From assembly GCF_022809125.1 (NCBI RefSeq), contig NZ_JALGBI010000001.1, forward strand, positions 1,612,001 to 1,676,000: a stretch of 64,000 bases of DNA, written 5' to 3'. Under the pieces are notes generated by a model. That model was given only the letters and a program-made list of their open reading frames with translations. It was not told the DNA's origin and did no database searches. The stretch is from Variovorax terrae. Lineage in GTDB: Bacteria; Pseudomonadota; Gammaproteobacteria; Burkholderiales; Burkholderiaceae_C. The position numbers and the translations under genes were made by a program. Below are positions 45,737 to 53,341 of this stretch, piece by piece; the first letter of the stretch is position 1, and every line of letters starts with the position of its first letter.

Positions 45737-47422
45737 ATGTTGAAGCAACCCGCCAGCAAGTACCGCGCATTCAAGCCCATCGGCCTGAGCGACAGGACAT
45801 GGCCGGACGCGGTCCTCACCCAGGCCCCGATCTGGCTCAGCACCGACCTGCGCGACGGCAACCAGGCGCTGATCGAGCCCATGGACAGCGAACGCAAGCT
45901 GCGCATGTACGAGATGCTGCTGGAGATCGGCTTCAAGGAGATCGAGGTGGGCTTTCCCGCGGCCTCGCAGATCGATTTCGATTTCGTGCGCAAGCTGATC
46001 GAGGAAGACCGCATTCCTGACGACGTGACCATCCAGGTCATGACCCCGGCGCGCGAGGAACTGATCGGCCGCACCATCGAATCGCTGGCCGGCGCGCGCC
46101 GCGCCATCGTCCACCTGTACAACGCCGTGGCGCCGGTGTGGCGGCGCGTGGTGTTCGGGCTCGAGGTGCCCGAGGTGATGCAGCTCATCGAGCACCATGT
46201 CGGCCTGGTCAAGCGCCTGACCGACGCGCAGCCGCAGACCGAATGGGTGCTGCAGTATTCGCCCGAGACCTTCTCGATGGCCGAGCTCGAGGTCTCGCTG
46301 CAGGCCTGCGAGACCGCCATCGCCGCCTGGGGGCCGGGCCGCCCCATCATCCTCAACCTGCCGACCACGGTGGAGAACGCCACGCCCAACATCTTCGCCG
46401 ACCAGATCGAGTGGATGGCGCGCCGCTTCAAGGGCCGGTCCGAGGTGGTGCTGTCGGTGCACCCGCACAACGACCGCGGCACCGGCGTGGCCTCTGCCGA
46501 ACTGGCGCTGCAGGCCGGCGCGCAGCGGGTCGAGGGCTGCCTGTTCGGCAATGGCGAGCGCACGGGCAACCTGGACCTCGTCAACGTCGCGCTCAACCTC
46601 TACACGCAGGGCGTGGACCCGCAGCTCGACTTCTCCGACATCGACGAGGTGCGCCGCACCACCGAGCATTGCAACCAGTTGCCGGTACACCCGCGCCATC
46701 CCTATGCCGGCGACCTCGTCTACACCTCGTTCTCGGGCTCGCACCAGGACGCCATCAAGAAGGCCTTCGCCGTGCGTCGAGAGGGCGACGTCTGGGAGAT
46801 TCCCTACCTGCCGATCGACCCCAAGGACCTGGGCCGCAGCTACGAGGCGGTGATCCGCGTCAACAGCCAGTCGGGCAAGGGCGGCATCTCGTACCTGCTC
46901 GAAAGCGAATACGGGCTGGAGCTGCCGCGCCGCCTGCAGATCGAGTTCAGCCAGGTGGTGCAGGGCGTGATGGACGCGACCGGCAAGGAGCTGACGGCGC
47001 AGGACCTGTGGCAACTGTTCGAGCGCGAGTACGGCGTCAATGCGATCGCCGCACCGCAGCACCGCGTGCAGGACCAGGCGGATGGCAAGACCGTGCAGTT
47101 GCGCGCCGAAGTCCAATGGTCCGGCCAGCGGCTGCAGGTCGACGGGCAGGGCACGGGGCCGATCGAGGCCTTCATCAACGGCCTCAACGCGGCCACCGGC
47201 CAGGCCGTGCGCGTGCTGGACTACCACGAGCACGCCATCGGCAGCGGCGCCAACGCCCAGGCCGTCGCCTACCTGGAGCTGCGCGTGAACGAGGAGCGCA
47301 CGCTGTTTGGCGTGGGCATGGATGCAAATATCGTCTCCGCGTCGCTCAAGGCCATCATTTCGGGCCTGCAACGCGCGAAAATCACGGTTTCACCGGACCG
47401 TGCCGCCAGCGTGGTGGCCTGA
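45737..47422 (+). CDS. leuA: 2-isopropylmalate synthase, long (type 2) form
   Basis: A 561-residue enzyme. [42 protein letters not shown] marks the longer type 2 (mycobacterial-like) form; type 1 enzymes read [11 protein letters not shown] instead. Metal ligands HPHNDRGTG and the late GNGER motif are present, and a C-terminal leucine-sensing domain follows ([44 protein letters not shown]). It condenses acetyl-CoA with 2-oxoisovalerate. It is directly downstream of the leucine attenuator and directly upstream of a second, type 1 leuA. Confidence 0.93.
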   Translation: MLKQPASKYRAFKPIGLSDRTWPDAVLTQAPIWLSTDLRDGNQALIEPMDSERKLRMYEMLLEIGFKEIEVGFPAASQIDFDFVRKLIEEDRIPDDVTIQVMTPAREELIGRTIESLAGARRAIVHLYNAVAPVWRRVVFGLEVPEVMQLIEHHVGLVKRLTDAQPQTEWVLQYSPETFSMAELEVSLQACETAIAAWGPGRPIILNLPTTVENATPNIFADQIEWMARRFKGRSEVVLSVHPHNDRGTGVASAELALQAGAQRVEGCLFGNGERTGNLDLVNVALNLYTQGVDPQLDFSDIDEVRRTTEHCNQLPVHPRHPYAGDLVYTSFSGSHQDAIKKAFAVRREGDVWEIPYLPIDPKDLGRSYEAVIRVNSQSGKGGISYLLESEYGLELPRRLQIEFSQVVQGVMDATGKELTAQDLWQLFEREYGVNAIAAPQHRVQDQADGKTVQLRAEVQWSGQRLQVDGQGTGPIEAFINGLNAATGQAVRVLDYHEHAIGSGANAQAVAYLELRVNEERTLFGVGMDANIVSASLKAIISGLQRAKITVSPDRAASVVA

Positions 47423-47451
47423 TCCCCCTGCATCGAGAACAAGGAGCGCCC

Positions 47452-48990
47452 ATGACCGACAAACTCATCATTTTTGACACCACCCTGCGCGATGGCGAGC
47501 AGTCCCCGGGCGCCTCCATGACGCGCGACGAAAAGCTGCGCATCGCGCGCCAGCTCGAACGCCTCAAGGTCGACGTGATCGAGGCCGGCTTTCCGGCCAG
47601 CTCCAACGGCGACTTCGAGGCCGTGCAGGCGATCGCCAACGTCATCAAGGACTCGACCATCTGCGGCCTGTCGCGCGCCAACGACCGCGACATCAGCCGT
47701 GCGGCCGAAGCCCTGAAGGGGGCGGCGCGTTCGCGCATCCACACCTTCATCGCCACTTCGCCGCTGCACATGGAGAAGAAGCTGCGCATGACGCCCGACC
47801 AGGTGTTCGAGCAGGCCAAGCTGGCGGTGCGCTTCGCGCGCAACCTGGTGTCCGACGTGGAGTTCAGCCCCGAGGACGGCTACCGCAGCGACGTGGATTT
47901 CCTGTGCCGCGTGATCGAGGCGGTGATCGCCGAGGGGGCGACCACCATCAACGTGCCCGACACCGTGGGCTATGCGATTCCCGAGCTCTACGGCAACTTC
48001 ATCAAGACCTTGCGCGAGCGCATTCCCAACAGCGACAAGGCGGTCTGGTCGGTGCATTGCCACAACGACCTGGGCATGGCCGTGGCCAATTCGCTGGCCG
48101 GCGTGAAGATCGGCGGCGCGCGCCAGGTGGAGTGCACCATCAACGGCCTGGGCGAGCGCGCCGGCAACTGCTCGCTCGAGGAAGTGGTGATGGCCGTGAA
48201 GACGCGCCGCGACTACTTCGGCCTCGACCTCGGCATCGACACCCAGCACATCGTGGCGGCCAGCCGCATGGTGAGCCAGACCACGGGCTTCGTGGTGCAG
48301 CCCAACAAGGCGGTGGTGGGGGCCAATGCCTTTGCGCATGCCTCGGGCATCCACCAGGACGGCGTGCTCAAGGCGCGCGACACCTACGAGATCATGCGCG
48401 CCGAGGACGTGGGCTGGAGCGCCAACAAGATCGTGCTGGGCAAGCTCAGCGGGCGCAACGCCTTCAAGCAGCGGCTGCAGGAACTGGGCGTGGCGATGGA
48501 AAGCGAGTCGGACATCAATGCCGCGTTCATGCGCTTCAAGGAACTGGCCGACCGCAAGAGCGAGATCTTCGACGAGGACATCCTCGCGCTCGTGAGCGAT
48601 GAAAGCGTCGCGCATGAGAAGGAGCAGTACGGCTTTGTCTCCTTGTCGCAACACAGCGAAACCGGCGAGCGCCCGCATGCGAGCGTCGTGTTCACCGTGG
48701 ACGGCAAGGAAGTCAAGGGCGAATCGGACGGCAACGGCCCGGTCGATGCTTCGCTGAAGGCCATCGAAACCCACGTCAAGAGCGGGGCGGAAATGGTGCT
48801 CTATTCGGTGAACGCGATCAGCGGCTCCACCGAGAGCCAGGGCGAAGTGACGGTGCGGCTGCAGAACTCCGGGCGCGTGGTCAACGGTGTGGGAGCCGAC
48901 CCCGACATCGTGGTGGCGTCGGCCAAGGCTTATCTGAGTGCCCTCAACAAGTTACAGAGCAAAGCTGACCGTGTGGCTGCACAAGGCTAG
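47452..48990 (+). CDS. leuA: 2-isopropylmalate synthase, type 1 form
   Basis: A 512-residue enzyme of the type 1 (enterobacterial-like) form: [44 protein letters not shown], metal ligands [36 protein letters not shown], and a C-terminal regulatory domain with [19 protein letters not shown] precedes the ATG at 47452. It is only 29 bp after the type 2 leuA, so both are under the same leucine attenuator. Having both forms in tandem is unusual; one may be citramalate- or differently feedback-controlled, which sequence alone cannot settle. Confidence 0.94.
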   Translation: MTDKLIIFDTTLRDGEQSPGASMTRDEKLRIARQLERLKVDVIEAGFPASSNGDFEAVQAIANVIKDSTICGLSRANDRDISRAAEALKGAARSRIHTFIATSPLHMEKKLRMTPDQVFEQAKLAVRFARNLVSDVEFSPEDGYRSDVDFLCRVIEAVIAEGATTINVPDTVGYAIPELYGNFIKTLRERIPNSDKAVWSVHCHNDLGMAVANSLAGVKIGGARQVECTINGLGERAGNCSLEEVVMAVKTRRDYFGLDLGIDTQHIVAASRMVSQTTGFVVQPNKAVVGANAFAHASGIHQDGVLKARDTYEIMRAEDVGWSANKIVLGKLSGRNAFKQRLQELGVAMESESDINAAFMRFKELADRKSEIFDEDILALVSDESVAHEKEQYGFVSLSQHSETGERPHASVVFTVDGKEVKGESDGNGPVDASLKAIETHVKSGAEMVLYSVNAISGSTESQGEVTVRLQNSGRVVNGVGADPDIVVASAKAYLSALNKLQSKADRVAAQG

Positions 48991-49006
48991 GGTAAACACC
49001 TATAAT
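48978..49006 (+). promoter_or_regulatory. Strong promoter-like sequence after leuA
   Basis: TGCACA (48978-48983; four of six -35 positions), 17-base spacer, consensus -10 TATAAT (49001-49006). It overlaps the leuA 3' end. Predicted start near 49013, just before a terminator hairpin. Confidence 0.6.
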
Positions 49007-49026
49007 TTAAAGCTCATTTGAGGAAG

Positions 49027-49059
49027 GTCGCGCAAGTAATTGATATTGCGCGACTTTTT
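49027..49059 (+). terminator. Terminator hairpin between leuA and pbpG
   Basis: GTCGCGCAA (49027-49035) and TTGCGCGAC (49046-49054) form a perfect 9-bp stem followed by TTTTT. It ends leuA transcription, but it also lies downstream of the TATAAT promoter at 49001. Confidence 0.9.
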
Positions 49060-49110
49060 CCATTTCTATACACTCCGGCCTATCGCATGCAGCGCACCGG
49101 AGATGAATTC

Positions 49111-50163
49111 ATGTCCAGTCGTATGAATCCTGTGTTGGGGCAGCCGTTGAAACGTATCCTTCAAGTTGTTGGAATCTGTGCCGTTCTGGCCGCTTTGGCA
49201 TTGCCTGAAGCGCACGCGGCCCAGCGCAAAAAAGTCGTCGTCAAGAAGCAATCGCAGACGACCTCGGTCGTCGCCAAGCGCAAGGTGCGCGTCACGCTGA
49301 CGGCCAAGCGCAAATCCGTGGTCCGTGTGGCGGCGGTGCCCGCTAGGCCTTCCTACGGGCAGATCGCCGGCCTGCATTCCACGCAGGACGCGCTCGATCT
49401 CAAGTCCAGCGTGGCGCTGGTGATCGACCAGGACACGCGCGAGGTGCTGTTCAGCAAGAACGACTCGGCCGTGCTGCCGATCGCCTCGCTGACCAAGCTC
49501 ATGACGGGCGTGCTCATCAGCGAAGCCAAGCTGCCGATGGACGAGATGATCGCCATCACGCAGGATGACGTGGACACCGAAAAAGGCAGCAGCTCGCGCC
49601 TGCGCGTGGGCACGATCCTCAGCCGCGGCGAGTTGCTGCACCTGGCGCTGATGTCCAGCGAGAACCGTGCCGCCCATGCCCTGGGGCGCACCTATCCGGG
49701 CGGCCTGTCCGCCTTCGTGAGCCTGATGAACGCCAAGGCCAAGATGCTGGGCATGAAGGACACCCGCTATGTCGAGCCCACCGGCCTGTCCAGCCACAAC
49801 CAGTCCAGCGCGCAGGACCTCGCCACGCTGGTGAGCACCGCCTACAACGACCCGACCCTGCGCGAGCTGTCGACCTCGCCGGGCTACCAGGTGGAAGTGG
49901 GCAACCGGACCCTGCAGTACAACAACACCAACCGCCTCGTGAAGAACCCGGCCTGGGACATCGGCCTGCAGAAGACCGGCTACATCTCCGAAGCCGGGCA
50001 GTGCCTCGTGATGCAGGCCAAGATCGCCGGGCGCAAGCTCATCATGGTGTTCCTCGATTCCGCGGGCAAGCTCAGCCGCATCGGCGACGCCGAGCGCGTG
50101 CGCCGCTGGGTGGAGTCGAATCCGGTGACCAGCAGCCCGGCCATCAAGCAAGTCAGCGGCTGA
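49111..50163 (+). CDS. pbpG: D-alanyl-D-alanine endopeptidase (PBP7/PbpG family, S11)
   Basis: A 350-residue protein. GGAG at 49099-49102 supports the ATG at 49111; an ATG at 49123 is also possible. A signal peptide (RILQVVGICAVLAALALPEAHAA) is followed by a Lys/Arg/Val-rich stretch of about 45 residues, then the S11 peptidase domain with SxxK as SLTKL, SxN as SSEN and KTG as QKTGYIS. It trims peptidoglycan cross-links in the periplasm. The basic linker after the signal peptide is unusual and may help bind murein or DNA-like polymers. Confidence 0.93.
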   Translation: MSSRMNPVLGQPLKRILQVVGICAVLAALALPEAHAAQRKKVVVKKQSQTTSVVAKRKVRVTLTAKRKSVVRVAAVPARPSYGQIAGLHSTQDALDLKSSVALVIDQDTREVLFSKNDSAVLPIASLTKLMTGVLISEAKLPMDEMIAITQDDVDTEKGSSSRLRVGTILSRGELLHLALMSSENRAAHALGRTYPGGLSAFVSLMNAKAKMLGMKDTRYVEPTGLSSHNQSSAQDLATLVSTAYNDPTLRELSTSPGYQVEVGNRTLQYNNTNRLVKNPAWDIGLQKTGYISEAGQCLVMQAKIAGRKLIMVFLDSAGKLSRIGDAERVRRWVESNPVTSSPAIKQVSG

Positions 50164-50171
50164 TTCGAGGT

Positions 50172-50237
50172 GCTATCGTTTCGGTAGCATCAAAAGACCA
50201 GCCGGCGCGGACCTTCTCCGGTTTTTCCATCAATCAG
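50172..50237 (+). repeat. Dispersed 66-bp element, copy 11, between pbpG and the IclR gene
   Basis: Head GCTATCGTTTCGGTAGC (50172-50188), then ATCAAAAGACC, GCGGACCTTC, GGTTTTTCC and ATCAATC. It begins eight bases after the pbpG stop and ends on the stop codon of the convergent IclR gene (50234-50236). Confidence 0.8.
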
Positions 50238-51022
50238 CGGGCGCCAGCCGTCTTGTAGCCCAGCGCCGCAGAGATTTCGTTGGCCGTGGCCTGCAGCTTG
50301 GGCAGCCAGCCCTCGTCGAGCCGGTCGGCCGGGGCCGAGATCGACAGCCCCGCCACCAACCGGGCCTGGTCGTCGTAGATGCCGGCGGCCATGCAGCGCA
50401 CCCCCAGTTCCAGCTCCTCGTTGTCGCGCGCGATGCCGTACTGGCGGGCACGCGACAGCTCGCGCTCGAGCGCCGGCAACTGCGTGATGCTGTTCTTGGT
50501 GTGGCCGTTCAGGCCGGTGCGCGTGGCATAGGTGCGCACGCGCTGCGGGTCGTCCGCCGCGAGGAACAGCTTGCCGGTGGACGTGAGGTGCAGCGGCGCC
50601 CGCCCGCCGATGGCGCGCACCACCTGCATGCCCGAGCGCTCGCTGTAGGCGCGCTCGATGTAGACGATCTCGTCGCCCTGGCGCATGCTCAGGTTCACCG
50701 GCTGCTGGATCAGCTTGTGCAGCTCGCGCATCGGCAGCAGCGCGGCATCCCGCACATTCAGGCGGCCCTTGACGAGGTTGCCCAGCTCCAGCAGCCGCAT
50801 GCCGAGGCGATAGCTGCCGGCCTCGGGCCGGTCCACGAAGCGGCCGGTGGCCAGGTCGTTCAGGATGCGGTGCGTGGTGGAAGGGTGCAGGCCGGTCTTC
50901 TCGCTGATTTCCTTGAGGGAGACGGCCTCCTCGCGCGATGCCAGCACGTCGATCAGCGCGAACATGCGCTCGATGACCTGGATGGTGGGGGTGGCCGGGA
51001 CGCTGGCGTCTGATTTTCTCAT
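50234..51022 (-). CDS. IclR-family transcriptional regulator
   Basis: A 262-residue regulator. The N-terminal winged helix-turn-helix reads IQVIERMFALIDVLASREEAVSLKEISEKTGLHPSTTHRILNDLATGRFV, and the C-terminal effector domain has IGGRAPLHLTSTGKLFLA and GVRCMAAGIYDDQARLVAGLSISAP. The start at 51022 is preferred to a longer frame because the helix-turn-helix begins soon after. Targets are unknown; the flanking genes are housekeeping, so it probably acts elsewhere. Its stop codon lies in a dispersed repeat. Confidence 0.9.
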   Translation of the reverse strand: MRKSDASVPATPTIQVIERMFALIDVLASREEAVSLKEISEKTGLHPSTTHRILNDLATGRFVDRPEAGSYRLGMRLLELGNLVKGRLNVRDAALLPMRELHKLIQQPVNLSMRQGDEIVYIERAYSERSGMQVVRAIGGRAPLHLTSTGKLFLAADDPQRVRTYATRTGLNGHTKNSITQLPALERELSRARQYGIARDNEELELGVRCMAAGIYDDQARLVAGLSISAPADRLDEGWLPKLQATANEISAALGYKTAGAR

Positions 51023-51104
51023 GGGGCGATCGAGGGATTGCGGTCCCAGGATTTTACCTTGTGAAATCCTGTTCCGCACGAACCGGTGATCGCCTTTCGG
51101 CCGT

Positions 51105-51851
51105 TCAGGCGGGCGCCGAACCCTTCACCCACTGGCCCGCCACCAGGGTTTCGTGGGGCGCGAAGCGCGCCTTGTAGTTCATCTTGGGGCTCTGGCCGAT
51201 CCAGTAGCCCAGGTACACATGGGGCAGCCCGAGCTGGCGTGCCTGCTCGATCTGCCACAGCACGCTGTAGGTGCCGTAGCTGGCGCCGGCGTCGGGTTCG
51301 TAGAAGGTGTAGACCGCCGAGATGCCGTCGTTCAGCACGTCGAGGATGGAGGCCATCTTCAGCGCGCCGGCCGATCCGTCGGGCAGCGTCTCGCGGAACT
51401 CGACCAGCCGCGAGTTGACCCGGCTCTGCAGCAGGAACTGGGTGTACTGGTCGATGCTGTCGTGGTCCATGCCGCCGCCGGCATGGCGGCCGTTCTGGTA
51501 GCGCAGGTAGAGGTGGTAGTGCTCGGGCACGAAGCACAGCTTGAGCACGCGCGCCTGCAGGTTCTGGTGGCGCGTCCAGGCGCGGCGCTGGCTGCGGTCC
51601 GGCTGGAACTGGGAGACCAGCACGCGCAGCGGCACGCAGGCGCGGCAGCCGTCGCAATAGGGCCGGTAGGTGAACATGCCGCTGCGCCGGAAGCCGCTGG
51701 TCACCAGGTCGGAGTAGGTGTCGTTGTGGATCAGGTGGCTGGGCGTTGCCACCTGCGAGCGGGCCTGCTTGCCCGGCAGGTAGCTGCACGGGTAGGGCGC
51801 CGTTGCATAGAACTGCAAGGTCTGGAGCGGTAGATCCTTGAGGTGTGTCAC
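51105..51851 (-). CDS. bpt: Aspartate/glutamate leucyltransferase (Bpt/Ate family)
   Basis: A 248-residue transferase. N-terminal cysteines in [16 protein letters not shown], the [16 protein letters not shown] motif, and the C-terminal [22 protein letters not shown] are hallmarks of the arginyl/leucyl-tRNA-protein transferase fold. The bacterial form adds Leu to N-terminal Asp or Glu, marking proteins for ClpS/ClpAP. The start is GTG at 51851, overlapping the aat stop as GTGA, so both N-end-rule enzymes are co-translated. Confidence 0.92.
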   Translation of the reverse strand: MTHLKDLPLQTLQFYATAPYPCSYLPGKQARSQVATPSHLIHNDTYSDLVTSGFRRSGMFTYRPYCDGCRACVPLRVLVSQFQPDRSQRRAWTRHQNLQARVLKLCFVPEHYHLYLRYQNGRHAGGGMDHDSIDQYTQFLLQSRVNSRLVEFRETLPDGSAGALKMASILDVLNDGISAVYTFYEPDAGASYGTYSVLWQIEQARQLGLPHVYLGYWIGQSPKMNYKARFAPHETLVAGQWVKGSAPA

Positions 51852-52612
51852 GCTGGCTCGGCCGGGGTGGACAGTAGTTCGCGCCAGTATACGGGCTCGA
51901 AGCGCCAATGGGGAGCGGGCTCAAGCCGGCGGCGCGCGACCTCGGCAAGGAAGTCGCCGCGCGGAATCTCGCGCGCCCCCAGCCCGGCGAGGTGCCGCGT
52001 GTTCTGCTGGCAGTCGATCTGGCGGATGCCGTGGTGGCGGCAAAAACAGACCAGCGCGGCCAAGGCGATCTTCGAGGCGTCGGGCACGCGGGCGAACATC
52101 GATTCGCCGAACACCGCATGCCCGAGATTCACGCAGTACAGGCCGCCGGCCAGCCGGCCGTCGATCCAGGTTTCCACGCTGTGCGCCAAGCCGGCGGCGT
52201 GAAACGCCTCGTAGGCCCCCACCATGTCGGGCACGATCCAGGTGCCCGACTGGCCGCTGCGCGGGCTGGCCGAACAGGCGCGGATGACCTCGCCGAAGGC
52301 GCTGTCGAAGCGGATCTCGCAGCGCGCGTCGGCCTGGAATTTCTGCAGCGTCCTGCGCAGCGAGCGGTGCAGGCGGAACTCGGCCGCGTGCAGCACCATG
52401 CGCGGATCGGGGCTCCACCAGAGGATGGGCTGGCCCTCGCTGAACCACGGGAAGATGCCTTGCGCGTAGGCGCGCTGCAGGCTGTCCACGTCGAGCGCCC
52501 CACCGCCGGCCAGCAGGCCCGGCGCCGGGTCGGCCGGGCCCCAGGCCAAGGCGGGATCGGGAAACGGCTCACCCGGTGCGAGCCAGGGCAGTCGAGAGGG
52601 AGAGGCGGACAC
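51848..52612 (-). CDS. aat: Leucyl/phenylalanyl-tRNA-protein transferase
   Basis: A 254-residue enzyme: [43 protein letters not shown] is the classical Aat N-terminal motif, followed by [15 protein letters not shown] and [24 protein letters not shown]. It attaches Leu or Phe to N-terminal Lys/Arg, creating N-degrons. The start is taken as GTG at 52612; longer frames add Arg/Ala-rich sequence without similarity. Paired with bpt, it gives a complete bacterial N-end-rule input. Confidence 0.93.
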   Translation of the reverse strand: MSASPSRLPWLAPGEPFPDPALAWGPADPAPGLLAGGGALDVDSLQRAYAQGIFPWFSEGQPILWWSPDPRMVLHAAEFRLHRSLRRTLQKFQADARCEIRFDSAFGEVIRACSASPRSGQSGTWIVPDMVGAYEAFHAAGLAHSVETWIDGRLAGGLYCVNLGHAVFGESMFARVPDASKIALAALVCFCRHHGIRQIDCQQNTRHLAGLGAREIPRGDFLAEVARRRLEPAPHWRFEPVYWRELLSTPAEPA

Positions 52613-52671
52613 GGGTCTGGGGCAGGCAGGCGGGGAGGGGCGATCAGCGGCAGAGCCGCCAGCATGAGAGC

Positions 52672-53070
52672 CTAACCGAAGAGCGGCAGCAGCGCGTAGG
52701 GCCCGCTGCCGAGCAGGATCAGCACGGCCAGGGTGACGCACCAGAACGCCGGATACTCCCAGCCGCCGCCCGGGTTGGCGAAGAGCCAGCCGTTCTTGCC
52801 GTGCACCAGGGCGATGGTGCCGGCGATCAGAGGGATTTCGAGCAGCGCCACGAGCCGCGTGGCAACGCCCAGCACCAGCAGCAACCCGCCGCCGATCTCG
52901 GCCGCGATGGACAGATACGCCACAAACGAGGGCAGGCCCAGCGACTGGAAATAGCGCAGGGTGCCGGCGGGAGGAAACTCGGCAACTTTCTTCAGGCCAT
53001 GGGCCAGGAACATCACCCCCAGCGACACCCGCAGCAGCAGTGCGCCGTAGCCGGCCATTTGCATGTCCAT
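52672..53070 (-). CDS. DoxX-family membrane protein
   Basis: A 132-residue protein with four hydrophobic helices. GALLLRVSLGVMFLAHGLKKV and FVAYLSIAAEIGGGLLLVLGVATRLVALLEI are typical of DoxX/YphA. GGAG seven bases upstream supports the ATG at 53070. Members are thiosulfate:quinone oxidoreductase subunits or redox-linked membrane proteins; this short stand-alone form has no assigned reaction. It is the only gene between aat and tRNA-Asn. Confidence 0.87.
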   Translation of the reverse strand: MDMQMAGYGALLLRVSLGVMFLAHGLKKVAEFPPAGTLRYFQSLGLPSFVAYLSIAAEIGGGLLLVLGVATRLVALLEIPLIAGTIALVHGKNGWLFANPGGGWEYPAFWCVTLAVLILLGSGPYALLPLFG

Positions 53071-53193
53071 GTCAAGCTCCTCGACAACCGGGGGCTGCGA
53101 GAGGCCAGAATAACCAGCCCGCCAGGGGCTGGCAACACAGGCGCACGAAATTCGTTGCCGGGCAGGGCGAAAGCAGCGCCGCGCCAAAAGACA

Positions 53194-53226
53194 AAGGGCC
53201 CGCATTTGCATGCGGGCCCTTGCTTT
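53194..53226 (-). terminator. Terminator after tRNA-Asn
   Basis: AAGGGCCCGCAT (53194-53205) and ATGCGGGCCCTT (53210-53221) form a perfect 12-bp stem. On the reverse strand it follows the tRNA by about ten bases and is followed by TGTCTTTT; T-rich sequence also lies on the other side, so it may work in both directions. Confidence 0.88.
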
Positions 53227-53230
53227 TTTG

Positions 53231-53306
53231 TGGCTCCTCGACCTGGGCTCGAACCAGGGACCTACGGATTAACAGTCCGGCGCTCTACCGACTGAGCTAT
53301 CGAGGA
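53231..53306 (-). tRNA. tRNA-Asn (anticodon GTT)
   Basis: On the reverse strand a 76-base tRNA with encoded CCA. Acceptor stem TCCTCGA/TCGAGGA, D-arm GCTCAGTCGGTAGAGC, anticodon loop with GTT in GGACTGTTAATCC, T-arm CTGGTTCGAGCCCAG. All stems pair. Confidence 0.97.
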
Positions 53307-53341
53307 ACAAGACTTAAATTATAGCGTGTTTTTTGACCATT

